Shown here one piece after another: positions 1 through 10,509 of a stretch of 62,000 bases of DNA; positions within the stretch are counted from its first letter, which is position 1; each line of letters starts with the position of its first letter. The notes under the pieces are model-generated. The model did not search any database. It saw only the letters and a program-made list of their open reading frames with translations, and had not been told where the DNA came from. The position numbers were made by a program, and so were the translations under genes. Origin of the DNA: Symbiodinium natans (lineage: Eukaryota > Sar > Dinophyceae > Suessiales > Symbiodiniaceae); NCBI GenBank assembly GCA_905221605.1, contig CAJNDS010002506.1, forward strand, positions 47,501-109,500. The letters run 5' to 3'.

Positions 1-48
1 GTTCTCGACGGATGCAAGCGCATGCGCCAGCTCCTCAGGCGGCTCCAT
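1..48 (-). CDS. possible first codons of a minus-strand gene leaving the window
   Basis: Reading leftward from an ATG at 48-46, the frame gives a 16-residue acidic/alanine-rich start (MEPPEELAHALASVEN) that is open to the window edge. It looks like coding sequence rather than random translation, but it is too short to assign to a family. It could equally be part of an internal exon or chance. No upstream signal was recognised. Confidence 0.2.
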   Translation of the reverse strand, partial: MEPPEELAHALASVEN

Positions 49-233
49 TCGTGAACTCAACACAGGAGATGAAAACGTGTTTGCGCAACTGCCTGGATCT
101 TTGTGCTCCAGGATTCCAGCCTTGGAAAGCAGATTTTGGGCAGCTTACAGATTGCGTGGCATGACCAAGTTTCGAACTCAAGCTGTGCTTGTGAGAGGTC
201 GGCATCCTGTCTGTCTTGTTCGGCCTCCGCTGC

Positions 234-273
234 AGCTGAACAGAGCTGAACAGAGCTGAACAGAGCTGAACAA
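234..273. repeat. 10-bp tandem repeat, four copies
   Basis: Four head-to-tail copies of AGCTGAACAG, the last ending in AA instead of AG. Nothing else is apparent in the roughly 400 bases on either side. Confidence 0.9.
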
Positions 274-720
274 CAGGAGGCAATAGGTCACGAAGCGGGC
301 CTTCATGCCCTCATGGCTGTACCGCAGCTCCCGTGACCTGCGCAACGTCTTGCGCGTGTTGCCAGCATGCCACATGCATTTGTTTGATCACATGCGAGAT
401 TGTAACCACAGTCAACCATTCCCGGGATATTCCACGATGTACAAGTAGAAAACATCGAAAAAGCACAGCAATCTTCCGACATCTGCTGTCATTTTTGTGC
501 TGGCCCATACTGGCCCGCGTCCTGCTGCTGCAGAACTTCTTCTCCTCTCCAAAGACCTGGGTCTCTACAAAGTGCGTCTCGCAAGGCACGTTGATCCAAA
601 ATCATGTGGGGTGTGCAGTTCCGGCTCACGACTGGCGGCAGTTCTCTTCAGTTCTGCAACCAACAACTTCTTAAAAACAGTACGGGAGCAATCTTCTCCC
701 TCGAAGAAGCCAAAACATTA

Positions 721-951
721 TCACCTGTCGTCGTCTGGACATTCACGTGCAAAAACACTCAGCACGGCCGTTTCAACACGAACCTGTGGAAGAGGATGCA
801 CGCACGCGGATTGCATCAACATTCTCGAGCGAAATGCATTTACGCAATTCAAGTCACCAGCAATATCGTGTAAGTCCTCGGCCCGTTCCGCTGCACCTCC
901 TTCTTCCGCAACCTTAACCATGAATTGGCAGAGGTGCTGGAAGGTGTTCAA
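721..951 (-). CDS. exon-like open stretch, unknown
   Basis: A 76-residue minus-strand reading with balanced, exon-like composition (an acidic/alanine segment followed by a hydrophobic C-terminal part). It ends at a TGA that lies inside AG|GTGATA, which could be a splice donor. CTTCCAG just upstream of the ATG could be an acceptor. No family was recognised. It may belong with the minus-strand start at 48-1, but no connecting exon could be shown. Chance remains a real alternative. Confidence 0.2.
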   Translation of the reverse strand: MNTFQHLCQFMVKVAEEGGAAERAEDLHDIAGDLNCVNAFRSRMLMQSACVHPLPQVRVETAVLSVFARECPDDDR

Positions 952-1640
952 GCAGGCTATACTTTTTTCTATGGGGTCTTGACAGGAGTTCTGACTTGAA
1001 CGGAATTGGACATCCTCAATGCGAACAGCGAGGTCTTTCCACCTGCTTCTTCAATGGCGGCACTGTGTACGATGGACATCCGGTCAAAGCACATCGATCG
1101 ATATCTCAATCAACTTCGGCCATCGCAGGTGGTAGCAAAAAAAACATTGCAAGTCACGAAAACCAACAGCGGCAACACAATGAAGGTCTCAGATGATCAG
1201 CCCCCAATGCGGCTGTATGACCATGCTGGCCAGCGATCCGAACAACAAGACTGTGTGAAATCACAAAGCGTAGATGGCGTAATTCCATGGATCCCAGAGA
1301 GGTTGCCGACAGACACCATCACGATCCTGTCCCCAAACAAGGAAGCGAGTGCAATCGTTGTCGTTGGTCCCCCCTCACCCCCCCTTATTCCCCGCCCGTG
1401 ATCCTGCATTAGCCTCGCTACCCTTGCCGCTCGCGTTAGCCGTTAAATTTAGCTTTCTGCATAGCTGAAAACGACACCCCCCCTCCCCTTCTCTCGTACG
1501 AGTGTTGAATTTGGACCCAGATCAGTGGCCACTCCCGTGGTACCCCCCTCCAAAATTAAAGGACCGGACAACCCCACATGCAAAGTTATCTATTCGCAAA
1601 GGGTAGAGAAGTGATACAGGGTGAGATGGTAAGAGAGTAG
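952..1640. other. no gene seen
   Basis: Only short overlapping open frames on both strands. None has a recognisable domain or clear coding bias. Confidence 0.5.
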
Positions 1641-1644
1641 GGCT

Positions 1645-1880
1645 TGAGTGTGAGTGGGTGCGTGAGTGTGAGTGAGTGCGGAAGTGTGAGTGCGTGATTG
1701 CGTGCGTGTGAGTCAGTGACACAGTGTTGCTTCTCAAAGCAAGGTATATGTGTCTGTCACGCTACGCCAGAATCTCTCCGTCTCCTGGCTAGCGGCTCCG
1801 ATCTTCGCTAAGAGTGTGTAAGTGAGTGAAATGAGTGAATAAGTGTGTGAGTGACTGAGTGAGTGAGTGAGTGAGTGCGA
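1645..1880. repeat. GTGAGT/GTGCGT simple repeats, two blocks
   Basis: Two imperfect arrays of GTGAGTG(A/C)GT, roughly 1645-1722 and 1812-1880, are separated by about 90 bp of unique sequence. Reading frames across them are repeat artefacts. Confidence 0.85.
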
Positions 1881-1944
1881 GCTGTGTCTTTAGTTTTGCT
1901 AGCGTCCAAGCGTAGGGTTCAGGGCGACAGCTTTGGGCTTGATT

Positions 1945-2895
1945 GAGGGGTCCGGGGCCCCTAAATGCCGCGCCTGCCAGCACAAACGACACCTGTGTCG
2001 CCTGCCAACGTTTCGTGCGCCCCGAGCGCGAGCGCGCGGCAAGGGTCCAGGGCCCCTAAATACCGCGCCTGCCAGCACAAACGACACCTGTGTCGCGCCC
2101 GCCAACGTTTCGCGCGCCCCGAGCGCGCGCGCGCGCGCGCGCGCGCGCGCGCGCCACTGGTCCAGGACCCCTAAGCGCCGCGCCTGCCAGCACAAACGAA
2201 ACCTGTGCCGCCCGCCAACGTTTCGCGCGCCCCGAGCGGGCGCGCGGCAAGGGTCCAGGGCCCCTAAATGCTGCGCCTGCCAGCACAAGCGACACCTGTG
2301 TCGCACCTGCCAGCGTTTCGCGCGCCCCGAGCATGCCCGCGGCACCGGTCCAGGGCCCCTAAGTACCGCGCCTGCCAGCACAAACGACGCCTGTGTCGCG
2401 CCCGCCAACGTCTCACGCGCCCGGAGCGCGCGCCCCGCGCGCGCGCGCGCGCGGGGCAAGGGTCCAGGGCCCCTGAATACTGCGCCTGCCAGCACAAACG
2501 ACACCTGTGTCGCGCCCGCCAACGTATCGCGCGCCCCGAGTGCGCGCGCGGCAAGGGTCCAGGGCTAAATACCGCGCCTGCCAGCACAAACGACACCTGT
2601 GTCGCACCCGCCAACGTTTCGCGCGCCCCGAGCGCGCGCGCGGCAAGGGTCAGGGCCCCTAAATACCACGCCTGCCAGCACAAACGACACCTGTGTCGCG
2701 CCCGCCAACGTTTCGCGCGCCCCGAGCGCGCGCGCGGCAAGGGGCCAGGGCCCCTAAATACGGCGCCTGCCAGCACAAACGACACCTGTGTCGCGCCCGC
2801 CAACGTTTCGCGCGCCCCGAGCGCGCGCGGGGCACCGGTCCAGGGCCCCTAAGTACCGCGCCTGCCAGCACAAACGACGCCTGTGTCGCGCCTGT
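1945..2895. repeat. GC-rich minisatellite, about ten units of 93-118 bp
   Basis: Each unit runs GGGCCCCTAAATACCGCGCC, then CCAGCACAAACGACACCTGTGTCG, then CGCCAACGTTTCGCGCGCCCCGAGC, then a variable (GC)n tract, then GGCAAGGGTCCA. Units begin near 1955, 2048, 2165, 2257, 2353, 2466, 2560, 2654, 2747 and 2842. Length differences come mostly from the (GC)n tract. The segment CGACAC-CT-GTGTCG in most units is a perfect 6-bp inverted repeat. Unit length near a multiple of three leaves long open frames on both strands. These are by-products of the repeat, not genes. Confidence 0.95.
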
Positions 2896-3111
2896 CATGG
2901 TGCGTGATTTGGTGCGTGATGTGGCGGGTGATGTGGTGTGCGTAATGTGGTGCGTGGATGTGGTGGGTGATGTGGTGCGTGATGTTGTGCGTGATGTGGT
3001 GCGTGATGTGGTGCGCGATGTGGTGCGTGATGTGGTGTGCGTGATGTGGATGTGGTGTGCGTGATGTGGTGCGTGATGTGGTGGGTGATGTTGTGCGTGA
3101 TGTGGTGCACG
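2896..3111. repeat. GTGCGTGATGTG tandem repeat
   Basis: About 18 imperfect copies of a 12-bp unit (GTGCGTGATGTG and variants) directly follow the minisatellite. His/Thr-rich minus-strand frames here are translations of the repeat. Confidence 0.9.
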
Positions 3112-3206
3112 GACGAAGGAGGAAGGAAGGAAGGAAGGAAGGAAGGAAGGAAGGAAGGAAGGAGGAAGGAAGGAAGGAAGGAGGAAGGAGGAAGGAAGGA
3201 AGGAGG
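3112..3206. repeat. (GGAA)n microsatellite
   Basis: A purine tract of GGAA units with occasional GGA units, about 95 bp. Confidence 0.95.
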
Positions 3207-3290
3207 CGGGACAGCCCCAAAAGTAAGAACCCCACACAAAGATGTGGGGAAAAACATACTCCTCTTTGATCTTTGCTTTGAGGGGGGGAA

Positions 3291-3441
3291 TATATTATAT
3301 TATATTATATTATATTATACAATACCACATCATATTACATTATATTATATTATATTATATTATATTATATTATATTATATTATATTATATTATATTATAT
3401 TATATTATATTATATTATATTATATTATATTATATTATATA
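3291..3441. repeat. (TATAT)n pentanucleotide array
   Basis: About 30 copies of TATAT with one degenerate patch at 3319-3340. Ile/Tyr open frames here are artefacts. Confidence 0.95.
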
Positions 3442-3500
3442 TATGTATGTATGCACATATAACTAACCGACCAACAACAAACAAACAAGCAAGCAAACAT

Positions 3501-3559
3501 ACATGACATGACATGACATGACATGACATGACATGACAGGACAGGACATGACATGACAT
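3501..3559. repeat. (ACATG)n pentanucleotide array
   Basis: About twelve copies of ACATG, two of them changed to ACAGG. Confidence 0.95.
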
Positions 3560-4886
3560 ACACCGTCCAGGCCCTGGATGCATCTCAGGCTGGCGGAGCG
3601 ACATGATATACTGCAAGCATGTTTGACGAATCGAAGTTTCAATCGCAGCTGGCATTGGCGCATTAGTCAAGTACACTCATGATCACTCATGTAATTGTTG
3701 GTCTGCTGTTGCATGTCGGGAGCTGGTGACCTATCAAGACGTTGTGGCCCGGGTAGTCGACAACACCATCCGTGAAAGGTGTGCTGAAAATCAAGGACAA
3801 ATGCACAAGCTGAGCACAGCGAGGGTTGGCGGGAACCCCAGACCCACCCCGCTGTAAACCGAAACCCAACTTAAACCCAAACGCTACAACCCCAAAGCCT
3901 GACCCCTAGCTAGCGCCGGACGAAACCCAATGCAAAGCCACACCACAGGCAAAGAGGGGGAATCAGAAAGCTGCTGACGTGCTTCAGTTTTGGAACAATG
4001 GTTTGAGGTTTGGAAGGGGTCGCGACAAGTCCCATTATCGCAGTACACATCTGGTTTTTCCGTAAGTAACTGTATTTGCCTGAAGGTTCCAAGATGCGAC
4101 ACGCAGCATTGGCAAAGCTACATGAACATCTAGCAAATTAGCAGTCACTAGCCAATCTTGCCGTCCAAGCTTCCTTTTGTTGAAGGTTCGCGAGTACTTC
4201 GAGGACTTCCTGAACCTTGCAGACAAGTCACCCCGGGATGTGGCATTAGCACAACAACAGCCCAACAGCACGACAACAGCACAACAGAGCAACAACCGCA
4301 TTTCGGCATTGTGTCATTCGACACATCAGCACACCCCAGTATACCGAATGCTTGATGCGCACTAAAGCAGGCGCTGGGGCAAAGCTGTCTTGCACCGCGG
4401 CACTTGCAGAAGACACCTGAACATCAGCTCAATTACATAGCATATGTGGAATACATGGCCAAACACATCCATAGGCCAAGCTGCCACAAGCGGAACCAGC
4501 GCAGCAGCATGAAGCGACAGCCATATCTTCATTGCATTGCCTGAAAGACGTAAGCCGCTCGTGTCAACCATGCTCAGCAAAAGCGCAGCACCTGGAGGTT
4601 GCCACCACTAGAAAACTATGTGGACTCTATGTGGCAAGAACTTCAGGCTAAGCCAAAAAACATCGGCACCGAGAGTTGAAGCAGTGTTGAAACGTCTGAT
4701 CCGATGTTTCAGAGGACGCCGCACGTGACGAGGGGAACTCGCTTGTGTGTTTTTTTAATCAACACGGCTCCACTCAGAAGGCTTGTCAAACCTCGCCCTC
4801 GAAAGTCTGGGCTGCGCCGAAACGCGGCAATCCTTGCTTGCAGTTTCACGCTCCATGCATTTCACGGTTGCAAGTGCAAGCATCGG
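3560..4886. other. no assigned gene; one membrane-like open stretch
   Basis: Unique sequence with short frames only. The minus-strand stretch 4580-4362 reads as a 72-residue segment with two hydrophobic runs and could be an exon of a membrane protein. A CAACAG/ACAACA-rich patch lies at about 4250-4295. Confidence 0.4.
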
Positions 4887-6821
4887 CTACAGTACATGCT
4901 TCAGATCATCAAGACACAACAACAATAGCAGCTTCAAGACTGAGCAGCTTGCGGATCTTGCCTTCACCACACAGCACTCACTTGAAATACCAGAACGCAG
5001 ATGGGGCGTTCTTCTCCGGAGAAACTCCAACAAAGCTCCACACTCTTCAGTGGCAGCCACAAGTTCACTGATCAAGTTCTCTGGCGGGCGATCATTGGGA
5101 TAGATCGATTCACAGCAAGACATCCAATAGCGGTCGGCGACGTTTACGGACAGTCCGGAGTCAACATGCCACTGTCGCACATCAGCAAGCGTTTTGGCAA
5201 TGCCATCTCGCGGGTCGATTCGCTTCACAAAACGAGAGTCACCTGCACATGTTGCGTCACGCTTGCGAGTGCTTTCTGCCATTTGGTGCACCAGCATAGA
5301 ACGCCGATATTCGCTTTGAGTTTCGCCCGGGCCGACAGCATAGAATATCCCATCGCTCCCAAAAACCACCTCGGCATACGCTTCGGCCTGCATCTTCAAG
5401 CTGACAACCTGCTGTTCGAGATGTTGGGAAATACCTCGGTGGACACGTTCAGGTAGCCGCTCCAAGCCTCGGAGACTTGTCGTTGCCTCAAGCAACGCCT
5501 CCAAGTGCTGCAAGAAGGCCCAGCAGGCCGACGGCGACCGCAACCAGGTCGGCGCCAAATATCCCACCGGCACCGGCGACAGCAAGTGCCACCACAGCTG
5601 GCTGGAAGTCTCCGGTTTGTCCGATGGTCGCCCCATTTGTTCCAGTAAGACCGTTCTCAGTCCATCGAAACAAAAATTGCAATCAGCAGTTGAGAGTCCT
5701 AATGTAAGGTGTACTGAAACACCCGCATGCACAGTTTCTTTCGTATTGGTGGAATGTGGAAAGCCCATTGGAACGAACAACACATCTCCAGCACCCAACA
5801 CCACATCGAGCAAAGGATTTCCCAACTCGTCCATGGACAGTTTGTCACCGTTTTTGCCTCGATACAACGGGTGGCTCTGCTTGTTAGGTGCGGGTGGCGC
5901 AAAAATTCTCCAACGTTTTGCGCCTTCCGTTTGCAAGATTAAAACATCGTGGTTATCAGTATGCACGTCTGTTGAGATGCTACGTCCAGGCCCAGTCACG
6001 TAGACATTCACATTCGTTGGAAAAAGAAATGCCGCACTAGCTGCCAGGCAAATCTCAGCTGCCCTTTTCCAATGAAGCCCTGCGGTGTTTAGGAAAACGG
6101 TTCCAAAACGCAATATCTCCAAAAGCTCATCCTTGGTCCGTACAGGCGGTAAGCTGATGGGGCAACGGAAATCACGACCATCTGTCAGTGTCAAAGCTGC
6201 CTCACAAGTTCGGCAAGACACGGATGCAGAAGCTGCTAGCCCGTGCAGCACATCTTCCAGTGATAGAAATCCTGCAACGAAGGGAACGGGAAGAATGAAG
6301 GGGCTGCGTGTCGCTCCGGTCCAACATTTCTGAAATGATCCGCTGGCTGCCAACGCATCAAAAAACTCTTCAAGTTGAGCAGGTGTTGGGCGTTGGGAAT
6401 TGGAGCACATGTGAGGGAGAACTTCATGCCAAAGGTCCTCCGTCCGCGATTTTATATACTCCTCAACGAAAGCAATATTGAAATCCATCCACCTTGCCTC
6501 ATGCGCCAAAGCAGGCCGTTGCGCCAATGCAGGTCGTTGCGGAAACGGCGCATGCAGTAAACGGGGCCACTCCACATTCTCTGACAACAGCGGACTTCCT
6601 GTTGAATCATGAGCGGGCTCGCCAACTTTCCAGCACCGCTCGCAAAACCATTGGCTCACCCTGTTCGACCATGCCAGGTCCTCCACGCCCAAGCCATGGT
6701 TGCATTGCCCTTTTTGCATCCAGGTCAGGACTGCCCTAAAGTCGGTAACATGACACATGGCCCAAGCCTTACTGTAGCGTGCTTTTCGTAGGACTGCCCT
6801 AAAGTCGGTAACATGACACAT
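4887..6821 (-). CDS. JmjC/cupin 2-oxoglutarate-dependent oxygenase (NO66/MINA53-like)
   Basis: Uninterrupted 644-residue frame. The core, about residues 225-390, matches cupin-4/JmjC protein hydroxylases: metal ligands H287 and D289 in VHTDNHD, followed by LILQTEGAKRWRIF (the family's HWRLY-type segment), then GAGDVLFVPMGFPH with the distal ligand H356, then a VHLTLGL strand. In this family such enzymes hydroxylate ribosomal or chromatin protein side chains, or demethylate histone lysine, using Fe(II) and 2-oxoglutarate; the substrate here cannot be told. The N-terminal 32 residues contain a duplicated MCHVTDFRAVL block from a 63-bp tandem DNA repeat, so the true start may be a Met further in. 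About 250 residues follow the cupin core, where NO66/MINA proteins have helical and winged-helix regions. No intron is seen, which suggests a retro-copied or intron-poor dinoflagellate gene. Confidence 0.8.
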   Translation of the reverse strand: MCHVTDFRAVLRKARYSKAWAMCHVTDFRAVLTWMQKGQCNHGLGVEDLAWSNRVSQWFCERCWKVGEPAHDSTGSPLLSENVEWPRLLHAPFPQRPALAQRPALAHEARWMDFNIAFVEEYIKSRTEDLWHEVLPHMCSNSQRPTPAQLEEFFDALAASGSFQKCWTGATRSPFILPVPFVAGFLSLEDVLHGLAASASVSCRTCEAALTLTDGRDFRCPISLPPVRTKDELLEILRFGTVFLNTAGLHWKRAAEICLAASAAFLFPTNVNVYVTGPGRSISTDVHTDNHDVLILQTEGAKRWRIFAPPAPNKQSHPLYRGKNGDKLSMDELGNPLLDVVLGAGDVLFVPMGFPHSTNTKETVHAGVSVHLTLGLSTADCNFCFDGLRTVLLEQMGRPSDKPETSSQLWWHLLSPVPVGYLAPTWLRSPSACWAFLQHLEALLEATTSLRGLERLPERVHRGISQHLEQQVVSLKMQAEAYAEVVFGSDGIFYAVGPGETQSEYRRSMLVHQMAESTRKRDATCAGDSRFVKRIDPRDGIAKTLADVRQWHVDSGLSVNVADRYWMSCCESIYPNDRPPENLISELVAATEECGALLEFLRRRTPHLRSGISSECCVVKARSASCSVLKLLLLLCLDDLKHVL

Positions 6822-6852
6822 GGCCCAAGCCTGACTGTAGCGTGCTTTTCGT
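6727..6852. repeat. 63-bp exact tandem duplication at the 5' end of the JmjC gene
   Basis: Copies at 6727-6789 and 6790-6852 differ at one base (CCTTACTG versus CCTGACTG). At 63 bp the duplication keeps the reading frame and adds 21 codons to the N-terminus of the minus-strand oxygenase frame. Confidence 0.95.
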
Positions 6853-7840
6853 ACATAATGTGAGATTGAGGCATTTCATACCAAAGTTTGTGCCTGTTGA
6901 CAGAAAAGCTGTGCCCACCAAGTGGGCCTTCTCGCTGCATTCTATATCGGAGCCGAGTGCTTTTCCATCAGGTATAGGCCCTGACACAGCCACAAGTGCA
7001 GGTCCCAGCCAAAACCCGCACCCAACGAACTCCCCAACTTCGCGCATCCAAATGAAGTCAGAGCGGCCATTAACCTTGCGGTTTGTTTGCGCCCCTTGGC
7101 AACCCACAGAAGCGTGCACGAGAACGGGCAAAAGCAGTGTGCCCAGCCGATGGCTCGTTAGACCACCAGGATTTTTCGAGGCAAATCAGTTTGGGCTTGT
7201 GGGCTACCAGATTTGTCCAAAATCATGGATGTGACAATGATGGTTGTTGCCAGATTTGTTGTGAACGATGAACAAAATGTGTTTCTTGCATCTTGGTTCA
7301 TGAAACGTGAAGCCGTCTATAACAGAGATTGTGTGTTCCGCGTCAAACTTCGCAGCATCCTGCATGTGCCATTGCCAACACGACCCTCTCACGCCCAGAC
7401 TCATCAACAAAATTTCAGGCGCCAAACTTCGCTTGTCACACCTTGCGCACCACACTGTTCACGCATCAGACTTCGCGTGCAACACTTCCCACGCACAGAA
7501 AACAAACTTGCCACGCAAACATCACCATTCGCACTGGCGAAGCTCAAACAAACACAACATGACACAACTTTGCCACAGCATGTGGGTTGAGCTCGGAGCA
7601 TGCCTGGGTTCGTGTGGCGGTGGGGGCCCGTCGTACCACAACAGTGTCCGGCCCACACCACTATCCACTGCACCGGGCGTGCCTGCAGGCGACCGCAGAC
7701 GGATCGATGTCGTCGTGTACGGCGCCGTGCCCCGGGAGGCGCTCTGTGTTGTGACGCCACGCTGGTCTCACAGTTGACAGGGGTGGGCAGCCGCAGCCCG
7801 GTGCCGCCGAAACATGCTGAAACATGCTGACACCGATGGG
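6853..7840. other. no gene seen
   Basis: Minus-strand frames at 7131-6799 and 7455-7204 have passable amino-acid composition and could be upstream exons of the JmjC gene, but no motif or convincing splice pair supports this. Confidence 0.35.
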
Positions 7841-7861
7841 GCCGTGCTGCCTGCCAGAACT

Positions 7862-8600
7862 TCGCAAGCTGGCAGCCTACCCGGAGCTCGGCCGTGTTGG
7901 GGGCCGCTGGAACGGTGATGCCCAGCGCTTCGTCCGAGACCTGCTCCGCGTGCGAGCGCAGCGTGCACCAGCATGCTCGGCGTGGCCATGCAGCACGCGG
8001 TCACAAGCGCAGCCCTCGGTTGTTTTTTTTTGCACGCCAGTTTTCCTCGCAGCTGTGTGTCCCAAGTCGGCTGGAGCTGCTACGGGCGAGCTGCGGGCGC
8101 CTGCTCAGGCGCGCAACCATCGCGCAGCCTGCGCTGCTGCTGGGATGCTCCCCGCCCGGGCGTATCCCGCTTGAGCGGGCGCTGGCCCGCGTCCGCCGCG
8201 AGGCGGGTGCTCGTGTCGCCCAGAACGTCCGCCTGGCCGACATGAACCTCGATGCCTCCGTACAAGACGCCAGGCGCATCGGGTCGTGTATGGTCGTGTG
8301 CAACGGTTTGCCACTGTGGCATGGTGCACAGCTCGCCGTCGATGCCACCATAGTCAGCCTTGTTGGACGGGGTGCAGATACCCGACCGGCTCTGGCCCTC
8401 GCGCGCCGATGCCGCCTTGTTGTTTTTGGTGTCGAGGTAGGCGGCCACTGGTCGCGCGAGGCAGCCCCGTTCGTCCGCCTATTCGCGCGCGCACCTGCGG
8501 CCCGACGCGCCACCGCCTGCGGCGCCTGGGTGCCACGCTGGACTGCTGCTCCTGCCACGAGCCGAGTCGCGCCGCGCGCCACGGGAGCGTGAGCCGACGC
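7862..8600 (+). pseudogene. decayed dinoflagellate LINE C-terminal fragments (two pieces)
   Basis: A first piece (about 7875-7990) reads YPELGRVGGRWNGDAQRFVR. The second (about 8100-8590) reads DHRAACAAAG, then after a frameshift PLERALARVRREAGARVAQN, NGLPLWHGAQLAVDATIVS and CRLVVFGVEVGGHWSREAAP. From memory of dinoflagellate predicted proteins, this ordered block is the region after the RT of a very abundant LINE-type family. Frameshifts and the lack of any RT core mark these as relics. GC content is high compared with the flanks. The assignment rests on recalled consensus, not on a search. Confidence 0.6.
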
Positions 8601-8739
8601 GTAGCGTTACAGGGACCAGGGCTTGGGACGACCTGCGGAAAAAGGTGCGTGGAGGAAAAAACCACGCGCTTCGCGGTGCATTGGGCTTCTTGGGCGCCAG
8701 GCTGAAGCTTCCCGGCCGGAATCACGGACTGGCGGCATT

Positions 8740-9170
8740 GCCCCAAGTGTATCTGCGGCACTGCACGCGGAATCTTGTTTGCGACAGGCGGGGTTTGATG
8801 CGCCGTCGTGGACTCAGCTGCTGGATGACCGCCGCCCCCAGGGCCAGGCGGCTCGCAGCTTTCGTGACCCTCCCACGCTGCGGCATCCATACAACCGTGG
8901 TTTTCTGACCTTGACCTTCGCGCGCGCTGCTGTTGTCTGAGGCGGGCCCTGGCCACTCCCGCGCCCTCACCGTGCTTCCTACTGCCCCGGAATTCCGCGT
9001 GCCCCGACTGCATGCGCGTTTTGTTGCTCCTGCGGTTACGCCTCCCATTGCCCCATACGCTGGCACGCTGTCGCTGCGGCGGGATCTTGGACGCCTTTGG
9101 GGGATCATAGGGCCGCGTGCCCCACTGCGGGCGTGTTGGGTCCGCGTGGCGCGCCTTTAGAGCGAGCAGC
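8740..9170 (+). pseudogene. third decayed fragment of the same LINE family
   Basis: The frame through 8780-8880 reads WTQLLDDRRPQGQAARSF, matching the segment that precedes the cysteine block in this family. Near 9070-9165, RCRCGGILDAFGDHRAAC (frame broken at a G run) and LGPRGAPLERA follow in the expected order. The fragment stops before the WHGAQ block. An A-rich tract lies 300 bp downstream. Confidence 0.5.
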
Positions 9171-9469
9171 CGCCAATGATGCGAGTGACCTGCCACAGCT
9201 CGCCCTCGCCCGTGCGGCTGAACTTTTGCCTACCTGTTAATAGCTCACGGGTGTCCACTTCCGTTGTTCGCGAGTGGACGCTGCCGTTACGGTCATCACC
9301 CATATCACCCATTCCTTGATGGATGTTCGTTGTTTTTTTCCCTCGGCCTTTTCCGACTGCAACACGGTGCCAGAGCTACGTTGGTCGAACTACTACCACG
9401 GCGGGCGGTCCCGGTTTCGGGCCGCAGGGGCAGGCGGCCAGGCCCTTCATTGGTGAAAGGCGCGATTTC

Positions 9470-9484
9470 AAAAAAAAAAAAAAA
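9470..9484 (+). repeat. A15 tract, possible retroposon tail
   Basis: Fifteen consecutive A residues (9470-9484) followed by GAAGAAG. It lies downstream of plus-strand LINE fragments and could be the remains of a poly(A) tail, but no target-site duplication was identified. Confidence 0.6.
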
Positions 9485-10509
9485 GAAGAAGCTTCGCCAC
9501 TCCACCGGCCCCCAATTTCCATGGCGAGCACGGTGAAGCCCTGCGGGGGCTGCACGACTTGCTCCCCACCCTCAGCCTGGGTGATGCCATGTGTCTCGGC
9601 ACTTGCGGACCACGCAATCCACGCATAGGTAGAAGGCAGCGCGTTTGCGTTTCGCCGCCTGCTCAAGCGTCGTGCCTGCCACACGATCGGCAGTCGGCTG
9701 TGCGCTGCCAGCCCGTGTGCCAGCCCGTGTGACTGGGGACACCAGGGTGGTGTTTTGCCAATCGAACGTCTTCACATGAATGTCGACGTCCGTTCGCCAA
9801 GACATCGTTGCGCGGCGGCCGACATTCAAGGTTACGTCAACATTCATGATAATCATGTCCCGCAGGGGGACGTTAGATGTCACTCGTGCCCGGGTTCGCG
9901 GACTGCCCCGCGTATTCGCCCAAGAGCTTTGCTGGCCTGAAGCATCGCGAAAGACTCGCGCAGCAACACGCCGCGCCGGGAGCCCCAGAGCACCACTGCA
10001 ATCAGGGAAGGTGCCATTGGCGTAGTTTCTTGTCAGAAACGGCCACAGAGCGGGCACCGAGAAATTGACATCCGTACAACAAACATACAACAAACACAGG
10101 AGCACGTATGAGTGGAACAAGCTGCACCGGAAACCTTCGTGCAATTGGTGATTGTCCGCCACATGCCAGGAACTGATGAAATTTGCGGTTACCGTTTGCG
10201 TAGAGTAGGCGTTTCGGTTTTAGCGACACTGCCGTAGACAACTGTTCTTGTGATCACCGCATTGAAAAAGCATCACCAATCTTGAACGTCCATTTTTTTG
10301 TTAATCGAGTTCACCATCAGATGCTTGCAAAAGCTCCAACCGGTGCGGTCTCACGCACGCACGCAGGGTGTGCTCGTCTCCAGTAGGCTGCGACAGCGCT
10401 CGCCAGACGCCGCCAAGGAGCGTAAAACGCACTCATGCTTTCGCAGGGTTATAGCATGATTCGCATGCTGAAGTCAGAAATGTGCAAGATCGCAGAGACC
10501 CGGGGAAGT
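9485..10509. other. no gene seen
   Basis: The 196-residue minus-strand frame (10162-9572) has no recognisable domain and no supporting context. Nothing else is apparent. Confidence 0.4.

Noticed and set aside
1197-1409. PP2C-like words (TTTIALASLFGDRIVMVSVGN) on the minus strand
   Set aside because: Only one strand-loop-strand resembles the family; metal-binding Asp residues and neighbouring exons were not found.
1899-2852. Long open frames on both strands across 1.9-2.9 kb
   Set aside because: Produced by a GC-rich minisatellite lacking stop codons; same peptide words on repeat, no start context.
3112-3560. Possible CRISPR-like array
   Set aside because: These are continuous microsatellites with no unique spacers.
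4035-4301. Signal-peptide-like minus-strand frame starting MRLLLCCAVVVLLGCCC
   Set aside because: The hydrophobic run comes from the CAACAG/ACAACA-rich patch read in reverse.
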